The notes under the pieces are model-generated. The model saw only the letters and a program-made list of their open reading frames with translations. It was not told the origin of the DNA and searched no databases. The position numbers were made by a program, and so were the translations under genes. Below, piece by piece: positions 1 through 4,646 of a DNA stretch of 5,695 nucleotides; the stretch's first letter is position 1; each line of letters starts with the position of its first letter. This stretch comes from Dehalococcoidia bacterium (lineage in GTDB: Bacteria; Chloroflexota; Dehalococcoidia; GIF9; AB-539-J10), in assembly GCA_023129815.1 (NCBI GenBank), contig JAGMBH010000015.1, positions 1-5,695 of the forward strand, given 5' to 3'.

Positions 1-12
1 CTCAGAATGACA
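1..12. repeat. Possible end of a dispersed intergenic repeat
   Basis: On the minus strand these bases read TGTCATTCTGAG and lie just downstream of the rdgB stop. I recognise this word as the first part of a short repeat (continuing with CGAAGCGAAGAATCT) that recurs between genes in many environmental bacterial assemblies. Only the edge falls inside the window, so the rest of the repeat cannot be seen and the call rests on memory of the motif. Confidence 0.3.
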
Positions 13-23
13 GGTGAGGGCCG

Positions 24-632
24 CTAAACGCTCAGTTGGGCGTGAAGTCGCATTAATGTTTGCCTTGCTTTTTGGCTAGCCTGACCTCGGTGGCTGATTT
101 TGTTTTTTGTCTCCGGGGGGAGCTCAGCCATGGTTTTGCCCATCTCTGGGAGATAAAAAATGGGGTCATAGCCGAAGCCATTTTTTCCTTTGGCTTCAAA
201 GGCAATCATGCCATGACACTCACCATGCATTACCCATAGTTGCCCTTTTGGTGTAGCTATGATGATAACGCATTTGAAGTGAGCAGTTCTTTTTTCCCAA
301 GGAACGCTGTCAAGTCTAGTCAGGAGAGCTTTTACCTTATCTGCATCTGTGGCCTCCTTGCCGGCAAAGCGGGCTGAATGAATTCCTGGCTCGCCGCTCA
401 AGGCATCCACCTCAAGCCCTGAGTCATCGGCAAGGGTAATAAGTTGGCTTAATTTAGCATAAGCGACGGCTTTCAATTGAGCATTTTGTTCATAGCTATT
501 TCCCGACTCAGTGGCAATTTTACTTATTCCTTGCTCAGCGAGTGTGCTTATTTGATAGCCAAGGTTACCGAGGAGAAAGCGATATTCCTTAATTTTCCCC
601 CGGTTGGTGCTAGCTAGAAGGAGCTTAGGCAT
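24..632 (-). CDS. rdgB: XTP/dITP diphosphatase (RdgB/HAM1 family)
   Basis: Cytosolic house-cleaning enzyme that hydrolyses non-canonical purine nucleoside triphosphates (XTP, ITP, dITP) to monophosphate and pyrophosphate, keeping deaminated bases out of DNA and RNA. The 202-residue product is full length for the family (about 195-205). The family signature runs throughout: N-terminal STNRGKIKE (residues 8-16), YEQNAQLKA (47-55), the metal/catalytic stretch ADDSGLEVDALSGEPGIHSA (68-87, with D69 the likely catalytic Asp), GFGYDPIF (152-159) and the base-recognition segment KNKISHRGQA (176-185). The ATG at 630-632 lies 10 nt after the fbp stop and has no convincing Shine-Dalgarno, so translation is probably coupled to fbp. 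It is the last gene of the cobA-fbp-rdgB group; no hairpin terminator is visible in the 23 bases left before the window edge. The identification is secure; in vivo substrate preference is inferred from the family. Confidence 0.96.
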   Translation of the reverse strand: MPKLLLASTNRGKIKEYRFLLGNLGYQISTLAEQGISKIATESGNSYEQNAQLKAVAYAKLSQLITLADDSGLEVDALSGEPGIHSARFAGKEATDADKVKALLTRLDSVPWEKRTAHFKCVIIIATPKGQLWVMHGECHGMIAFEAKGKNGFGYDPIFYLPEMGKTMAELPPETKNKISHRGQASQKARQTLMRLHAQLSV

Positions 633-642
633 TTTATTGTGG

Positions 643-1737
643 TTAGATGTTCTGGAATCTGGAAGCTAATTTTTTACTCACTTCAGGCATGGTAGTATAT
701 TCCATTTCCTCTAGTGGCAGGCGATGAGGCTCGAACGGCCCCATACGGCGTAAGAAGTCAGCCATAGCAAGGGCTTGCTGGCGAGCTAAATCAAAGGAAG
801 GGTCATCGAAGAGATCGGCGGCTCCGATAAGCTTGCCATTTGCCAGTTGAAAACCAGCAGCTATCGCTCTTGGTGGGCCATCGAAACGAATAGCTCTAGC
901 TTCACGGAAGGAAACCGGTATCAGGGGGCCATGGTGAGAGCCCCTCATCCAGCCCTTCACTATATTGGGTGAGGCAAAAGGCTCAAGTATCTCACCCACC
1001 GCAGGAAACATACCCTGAGCCCTGACAATACACACGGGATCATCCTTACCCACATATCTGCCGGCAATTAGAGCCAGCCTCTGAGTAGAGGAAGAAGCAG
1101 CAATCTCGCCAGTTTCTTTGTGATGTACTGCCTTAAGAGCGTAGCGACTTGGTGATCCCAGAAAGATAAGCAGGTCATAAGTTTCCTCGGGAGCCTTGAA
1201 GGCGATTTTTTTAGATTTCAGAACATCATGAACTTCGAAGGTAAAGCCAGAATGCATATTGGAGGCAATCACCAGTCCGATGGTATTAAAGGGATCAGCG
1301 AAGATCTTGTATAGTGGCAGATTCCAGGCGCCGGAGGCTGTCTTGTCTGCCATGAATATGACAATGGTTTCAGCTGTGCGCTCGGTAAACTGCATCTCAG
1401 CTACACCGGGTCCTAGTCCTTTAATAGTGCCAGAAAAGGCATCAGATAAAAGGTCTTGTCCAGCGCCATGAAGCTTTAGCCTTTTAGCTACATCGGTGCA
1501 TTCCACGAATGTATCCCAGGCTAATTTATGGATTTGCTCACTATCTTCACCTTGCTGGTGAGTCATTATTAATTGAAGGTCGTCGCCACAGGCAGTGACA
1601 TAATAGTCAACGAGCAATCCTTGCTCTTTAGCACGTTCTAGGCTTTCCTTGGCTTTTTGTATTACATCTGGGTGGGAGCTGGAATGCCCTACGTAGCCAC
1701 CAACATCTGCCTTAATAACGCTTAAAGTTATATCCAT
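643..1737 (-). CDS. fbp: Bifunctional fructose-1,6-bisphosphate aldolase/phosphatase (archaeal type, class V FBPase)
   Basis: Gluconeogenic enzyme that condenses DHAP with glyceraldehyde-3-phosphate to fructose-1,6-bisphosphate and then dephosphorylates it to fructose-6-phosphate in the same remodelling active site. Numbered from the second ATG (1735-1737), the 364-residue product has the family's metal ligands D11, H18, D52 and D53 at the positions I recall for the Sulfolobus enzyme, plus ADKT (D131). The Schiff-base lysine is K231 in RYVGKDDP, with Y228 beside it. The diagnostic stretches GWMRGSHHGP (263-272) and RFDGPPR (284-290) follow, and Y347 lies near the C-terminus. Two ATGs are adjacent: the strong AGGAGG at 1743-1748 is 2 nt from the first and 5 nt from the second, favouring the second. 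The gene starts 15 nt after the cobA stop and is followed by rdgB 10 nt later. The family is near-universal in archaea and also found in deep-branching bacteria. Loss of function is not indicated: all the key residues I can name are present. Confidence 0.96.
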   Translation of the reverse strand: MDITLSVIKADVGGYVGHSSSHPDVIQKAKESLERAKEQGLLVDYYVTACGDDLQLIMTHQQGEDSEQIHKLAWDTFVECTDVAKRLKLHGAGQDLLSDAFSGTIKGLGPGVAEMQFTERTAETIVIFMADKTASGAWNLPLYKIFADPFNTIGLVIASNMHSGFTFEVHDVLKSKKIAFKAPEETYDLLIFLGSPSRYALKAVHHKETGEIAASSSTQRLALIAGRYVGKDDPVCIVRAQGMFPAVGEILEPFASPNIVKGWMRGSHHGPLIPVSFREARAIRFDGPPRAIAAGFQLANGKLIGAADLFDDPSFDLARQQALAMADFLRRMGPFEPHRLPLEEMEYTTMPEVSKKLASRFQNI

Positions 1738-1742
1738 CATGC

Positions 1743-1748
1743 CCTCCT
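1743..1748 (-). promoter_or_regulatory. Shine-Dalgarno of fbp, deciding between two tandem ATGs
   Basis: The minus strand reads AGGAGG, a near-perfect anti-16S match. It lies 2 nt before the ATG at 1738-1740 and 5 nt before the ATG at 1735-1737. The second spacing is workable and the first is too short, so translation most likely begins at 1737. That start also puts the N-terminal metal ligands at D11 and H18, as in characterised homologues. It is the clearest Shine-Dalgarno in the window. Confidence 0.75.
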
Positions 1749-1752
1749 TTGC

Positions 1753-2313
1753 TTAGTAGTCAATGCCCTTACGGGCTGATATTCCTTTGTCGTAGGGATG
1801 CTTTACCTTGGTCATATCAGTAACTAAGTCAGCTAGGTCAATGAGCTTATCATCGGCGTAGCGTCCGGTGAGGATAAGTTCTACCTTTTCCGGTCTTTCC
1901 TGTATTAGCTTTATTACCTCATCAACGTCAATGAGCTTCCAGGCTGCAGCCACATTGATTTCATCGAGGATTACTATGTCATAAGCATTGCTAAGAATTG
2001 CTTTCCTAGCTGCATTCAAAGCCTTTTTTGCTTCTTCTTTGTCTGCTTTAGTTATGTTATTGGGATCAACAAAGGTCTCCGGTCCAAATCTGACAAAAGT
2101 GACGTTTGGCAACTGAGATAAAGTTTTTTGTTCTCCGCAAGGGAAGCTGCCTTTCATGAAGAACACAATGAAGATTTTTAAGTCATGTCCTAAAGCCCTA
2201 AGCGCTACTCCTAAAGCAGCTGATGTTTTTCCTTTGCCATCACCGGTGAAAACTTCCACCAAACCCCTGTCAGGGGACCCTTGAAAGCTGCCTGTTAGAT
2301 TGCCTGATAACAC
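1753..2313 (-). CDS. cobO: Cob(I)yrinic acid a,c-diamide adenosyltransferase (CobA/CobO/BtuR family)
   Basis: ATP:corrinoid adenosyltransferase that places the 5'-deoxyadenosyl group on reduced corrinoids, needed for de novo synthesis or salvage of coenzyme B12. The 186-residue protein has the family P-loop TGDGKGKTS (residues 23-31), an unusual Walker A that orients ATP for adenosyl transfer, then AALGVALRALG (32-42), a Walker-B-like VILDEIN (114-120), ELILTGRYAD (145-154) and the C-terminal signature KHPYDKGISARKGIDY (171-186). It is slightly shorter than E. coli BtuR (196). The start is uncertain: GTG at 2311-2313 gives an N-terminal extension of about 17 residues of low conservation, while TTG or GTG codons at residues 18-19 (RGLVEVFTG) would begin where many homologues do. 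A promoter-like pair sits directly before the GTG at 2313, consistent with a leaderless start there. It heads the cobO-fbp-rdgB group. No cobalamin riboswitch is seen in the 56-nt upstream gap. No other B12 gene is present, so synthesis versus salvage cannot be told apart. Confidence 0.94.
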   Translation of the reverse strand: MLSGNLTGSFQGSPDRGLVEVFTGDGKGKTSAALGVALRALGHDLKIFIVFFMKGSFPCGEQKTLSQLPNVTFVRFGPETFVDPNNITKADKEEAKKALNAARKAILSNAYDIVILDEINVAAAWKLIDVDEVIKLIQERPEKVELILTGRYADDKLIDLADLVTDMTKVKHPYDKGISARKGIDY

Positions 2314-2319
2314 CTACTC

Positions 2320-2348
2320 AGTTTAGCAAGGGAAGGATTGGAGGTCAA
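2320..2348 (-). promoter_or_regulatory. Predicted sigma-70-type promoter of the cobO-fbp-rdgB operon
   Basis: On the minus strand TTGACC (plus-strand 2343-2348, 5/6 to consensus) is followed after exactly 17 nt by TAAACT (2320-2325, 4/6 to TATAAT). Only 6 nt separate the -10 element from the GTG at 2311-2313, so transcription would begin at or next to the start codon and the mRNA would be leaderless. This fits the lack of a Shine-Dalgarno before cobO. It rests on sequence match only. Confidence 0.45.
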
Positions 2349-2369
2349 GGTAATTCTTCTAGCTTAGGT

Positions 2370-3023
2370 TCAGTGGTGACTCAGCTGCTCGAGTGGGATA
2401 AAAATTAATCCTTCTTCCTCATTGCCTACAGCATCCACCATATTTTGGCAATAGAGGAAAGCGGTGTAAGCTGCTATAGCGGCATCGCAGAGGTCATGGT
2501 TGAAAATGTCCAAATATGGTTTAAGAGCCGGTAAAAGGTTTGTTAGACGTTCTTTGAGGAAGGCTATCCCTAGGGGTGTGTTTTTCCTTGGTATGGGTTT
2601 GCCAAACAAACGAACTTTGCTGGCATAAGGATAAACTTCAATAACCTTAAATCCCATCTGGTAGAGCTTATTTTTAAGCGCAATACCGCGATAAATCAAA
2701 GGTTTAATAAAAGTCTTTTTTGTCGTGGGATAACAGGAAATACCCCCTTTCCTCAATTCTTGGTCGCACTGCCTGTTTTTCCTCTTTGACCGTGGTTGGC
2801 AACTACAGCTCTCTTCAAGGCAACATAGCCCCACTGGCAGGCTCAAAGGAGCATCAATGGCTGTTATCTTCGGAGAATAGAGATTTATGAGGTCAATAAT
2901 GTCGCTATCCCTAGCTAGTAAGCCGAGGTAAACGACTTGTAGCTTGTCATCTAAACCAAAGCAAGCAGTAGGTTTATTTTCAGTTGAGGTTAAATCGATG
3001 CCAAAGACTGTGAACCCCTTCAA
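2370..3023 (-). CDS. DUF429 domain protein (predicted RNase H-like fold), cysteine-rich subtype
   Basis: Member of the DUF429 family, whose biochemical role is not established. The 217-residue protein shows the family hallmarks: an N-terminal GID (residues 8-10) on the first predicted strand, AIDAPLSLP (55-63), RQCDQELRKGGISCYP (84-99), VIEVYP (127-132) and DLCDAAIAAYTAFLY (177-191). D10, D57, E129 and D180 are spaced as expected for a RNase H-like acidic active site, which suggests a metal-dependent phosphoryl or nuclease activity; that is inference. Between residues 67 and 97 lie six cysteines (67, 68, 73, 75, 86, 97) mixed with basic residues (RSKRKNR), possibly a metal or nucleic-acid binding insert. 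The start is TTG at 3021-3023: an in-frame TAG lies 15 nt upstream and no ATG or GTG lies between, and AGGA is 6 nt before the TTG. That AGGA belongs to the neighbouring inverted repeat. The gene ends 56 nt before cobO. It has no signal peptide or membrane segment. Confidence 0.85.
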   Translation of the reverse strand: MKGFTVFGIDLTSTENKPTACFGLDDKLQVVYLGLLARDSDIIDLINLYSPKITAIDAPLSLPVGLCCLEESCSCQPRSKRKNRQCDQELRKGGISCYPTTKKTFIKPLIYRGIALKNKLYQMGFKVIEVYPYASKVRLFGKPIPRKNTPLGIAFLKERLTNLLPALKPYLDIFNHDLCDAAIAAYTAFLYCQNMVDAVGNEEEGLIFIPLEQLSHH

Positions 3024-3026
3024 CTT

Positions 3027-3162
3027 AAATCCTAAATACTAAGCACTAAATCCTAAACAAATCCAAATGTCTAAATTCAAATACTAAAACTCATTTTATT
3101 TTGAATTTTGGTCATTAGTGCTTTGATATTGTTTAGGATTTCGGATTTCGTGCTTGGGATTT
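3027..3162. repeat. AT-rich modular inverted repeat filling the gap between two genes
   Basis: This 136-bp block is about 28% GC (38 of 136 by count), far below its neighbours, and is built from repeated words. AAATCCTAAA occurs at 3027-3036 and 3048-3057; its complement motif GGATTT occurs at 3136-3141, 3143-3148 and 3157-3162. AAATCCTAAACAA (3048-3060) pairs perfectly with TTGTTTAGGATTT (3129-3141). Nested inside, AAATTCAAA (3073-3081) pairs with TTTGAATTT (3100-3108). AAGCACTAA (3041-3049) pairs with TTAGTGCTT (3115-3123), and its first six bases can also pair with GTGCTT (3150-3155). The whole can fold into a long imperfect hairpin. It starts 4 nt from the DUF429 start codon and ends 1 nt before the flavoprotein stop. 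I recall similar AAATCCTAAA/TTTAGGATTT repeats dispersed between genes in environmental bacterial genomes. It encodes no protein. It may be a non-autonomous mobile element or a transcript-end or processing hairpin. Confidence 0.7.
3030..3033 (-). promoter_or_regulatory. Shine-Dalgarno of the DUF429 gene, lying inside the repeat arm
   Basis: The minus strand reads TTTAGGATTTAAG directly before the TTG start at 3023. AGGA is 6 nt from the TTG, a good spacing, and supports this otherwise weak start codon. The AGGA is part of the outer TTTAGGATTT word of the inverted repeat, so the gene's ribosome binding would be contributed by the repeat and could be masked when the hairpin folds. Confidence 0.5.
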
Positions 3163-3163
3163 G

Positions 3164-4555
3164 TCATTTTTTGCCTATTCTCTTCAATATTTCTCTAGCT
3201 GCTACTACTCCCGAAGCTGAGGCTTGGACTAAGCCTCGGCTTATACCGGCACCATCGCCAGCAGCGAACATATTACTAATCTCAGTCTCCAAGCATGGGG
3301 TCAACTTCAGTTGACTGGAATAAAACTTAACCTCTGTTCCGTAAAGCAAAGTGTGAGGAGAAGCAACTCCTGGGGCTAATTTATCCATAGCTTGGAGCAT
3401 CTCGACTATACTTTTGAGATAACGGTAGGGGAGGGCGAAGCTTAAATCCCCCGGGGTTGCCGCCTTTAAGCTTGGCTCTACAAGGCTGCGTTTGAGGCGA
3501 GCTTCTGTGGAACGGCGGCCATCCATTAAATCCCCCAGCCGTTGCACTAAGACACCGCCACTAATGAGATTGGTTAACCGCGCCAGATATTTACCATAGG
3601 CGATGGGTTCGTGGAAGGGCTCGGTGAAAGATGTAGATACTAAAATGGCAAAATTAGTATTCTTTGTTCTATGCTTGGCGTAGCCAACCCCGTTGACTGT
3701 AACTACTGGGTCAGAGCCTCCGGTGGATTCCATAATTACCTCGCCACCTGGGCACATGCAGAATGTTCTGACCCGGTCATCGAAGGTCTTGGAATAGAAC
3801 TCGAGTTTTGATTCATATAATACTGAAGTTAGTTCTTCCATGGTTGCTGATGGTACTTCGATTCTGCAACCAACATCAATGGGGTTAGAGTTGAGGCTGA
3901 GTTTGAGTTTTTTGGCTTCGCTGGTTAGCCACTCTGATCCTTCTCTTCCCGGAGCCAATATTAGGTAGGAGCAACTCAATCTTTCACCATTAGCTAGTTC
4001 GATAGCTTTGACTGTGCCATTTTCAACTACGATGCTCTTAACCTCTGTTCTTAGCTTTATGTCTATTTTAGATGATAATTGCCTCTGCATAGCCTTTAAT
4101 ACTTGGCGGCAGCGCTCTGTCCCTAGGTGGCGTAATTTGACCGGGATTAGTCTGAGCCCGGCTAAGGTAGCTTGGTGCTCTAGCTCAGCTACCTCTCCTC
4201 CTATTCCATAAACTTTGTGCCGAGCGCCAAAATTGAGATAAATAGTGTCAATGTAATCAACAAGCATTTTGGCTTGGTCAGGGCCAATTAGCTCTTTGAG
4301 TCGGCCGCCCACCTCAGTAGACAAAGTTAACTTGCCATCGCTAAAAGCTCCAGCGCCTCCGAAACCACTTACTAGATGGCAAGGTGAGCAAAGTATGCAG
4401 TGGTCGTTTCCCTTTTGAATTGGGCAACTACGAGCATCGATTTCTCTCCCTTTGTCTAGAAGCAAAACATCAATGCCGGCATTAGATAGCTCTAAACTAG
4501 CAAAGATACCTGCCGGACCGCCACCGACTATAACAACAGCGTATTTTTTAGCCAT
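3164..4555 (-). CDS. FAD-dependent dehydrogenase, COG2509 family (NAD(P)/FAD oxidoreductase)
   Basis: Soluble flavoprotein of a widespread family with no assigned substrate, 463 residues, full length. The N-terminal Rossmann motif VIVGGGPAGIFASLELSNAGIDVLLLDKG (residues 8-36, with G11, G13 and G16) binds the ADP part of FAD, and D34 ends the second strand. It is followed by a cysteine cluster C44, C53, C56, C59 (CPIQ...HCILCSPC) and the family stretch GFGGAGAFSDGKLTLS (64-79). LILAPGREGSEWL (198-210) is the second GxxG-type flavin motif. RTFCMCPGGEVI (263-274) and a C-terminal FAD motif MFAAGDGAGISRGLVQASASGVVAAREI (429-456) complete the fold. The ATG at 4553-4555 is the earliest possible start, because an in-frame TGA lies 9 nt upstream; no Shine-Dalgarno is evident. 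The gene is transcribed divergently from ksgA and ends 1 nt before the AT-rich repeat. The cysteines could bind a metal, or act as a redox site, but this is inference. Relation to geranylgeranyl-reductase-like proteins is a weaker alternative. Confidence 0.9.
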   Translation of the reverse strand: MAKKYAVVIVGGGPAGIFASLELSNAGIDVLLLDKGREIDARSCPIQKGNDHCILCSPCHLVSGFGGAGAFSDGKLTLSTEVGGRLKELIGPDQAKMLVDYIDTIYLNFGARHKVYGIGGEVAELEHQATLAGLRLIPVKLRHLGTERCRQVLKAMQRQLSSKIDIKLRTEVKSIVVENGTVKAIELANGERLSCSYLILAPGREGSEWLTSEAKKLKLSLNSNPIDVGCRIEVPSATMEELTSVLYESKLEFYSKTFDDRVRTFCMCPGGEVIMESTGGSDPVVTVNGVGYAKHRTKNTNFAILVSTSFTEPFHEPIAYGKYLARLTNLISGGVLVQRLGDLMDGRRSTEARLKRSLVEPSLKAATPGDLSFALPYRYLKSIVEMLQAMDKLAPGVASPHTLLYGTEVKFYSSQLKLTPCLETEISNMFAAGDGAGISRGLVQASASGVVAAREILKRIGKK

Positions 4556-4584
4556 TGAGCATCATGCAACAATCTACCCGACAG

Positions 4585-4617
4585 CTAATTATATGCCTTC
4601 GGAGTTGATATAGCTAG
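4585..4617. promoter_or_regulatory. Possible operator dyad between divergent promoters
   Basis: CTAATTATAT (4585-4594) and ATATAGCTAG (4608-4617) are inverted copies matching at 8 of 10 positions, 13 nt apart. The left arm covers the -10 of the flavoprotein promoter and the right arm overlaps the -35 of the ksgA promoter, where a dimeric regulator could affect both. Imperfect dyads are common by chance in AT-rich DNA, so this is only a candidate. Confidence 0.2.
4588..4593 (-). promoter_or_regulatory. Predicted -10 element of the COG2509 flavoprotein gene
   Basis: The minus strand contains a perfect TATAAT (within GGCATATAATTAGC) 32 nt upstream of the ATG at 4555, predicting a 5' leader of about 25 nt. 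No good -35 hexamer lies 16-18 nt further upstream, so the promoter may need an activator, or the match may be chance in this AT-rich gap. Confidence 0.4.
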
Positions 4618-4633
4618 TTTTTATCGCTAATAT
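4605..4633 (+). promoter_or_regulatory. Predicted sigma-70-type promoter of ksgA-ispE
   Basis: TTGATA (4605-4610, 5/6 to consensus) and TAATAT (4628-4633, 4/6) are separated by exactly 17 nt. Transcription would start near 4640, leaving a leader of only about 6-8 nt before the GTG at 4647. This agrees with the lack of a usable Shine-Dalgarno: the only purine run, TAGG at 4641-4644, is 2 nt from the start codon. It is a sequence-based prediction. Confidence 0.5.
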
Positions 4634-4646
4634 TTCCAATTAGGTC

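Noticed and set aside
1259..1471. 70-codon plus-strand open frame inside fbp
   Set aside because: It is wholly antisense to a well-conserved enzyme gene, has no Shine-Dalgarno and its translation resembles no family.
2314..2369. Possible cobalamin riboswitch upstream of cobO
   Set aside because: The gap is only 56 nt and has no B12-box-like sequence or multi-stem potential; a cobalamin riboswitch needs far more space.
3027..3162. CRISPR-like direct repeats in the AT-rich gap
   Set aside because: The repeated words are only about 10 bp, spaced 11 bp apart and arranged mainly as inverted copies; there are no regular spacers or cas genes.
3108..3314. 68-codon plus-strand open frame with a hydrophobic N-terminus starting in the inverted repeat
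   Set aside because: It overlaps the 3' end of the flavoprotein gene in antisense; the hydrophobic stretch comes from the AT-rich repeat and the remainder is the shadow of the conserved C-terminal FAD motif.
4008..4211. 67-codon plus-strand open frame inside the COG2509 gene
   Set aside because: It is antisense to a full-length conserved coding sequence with no independent support.
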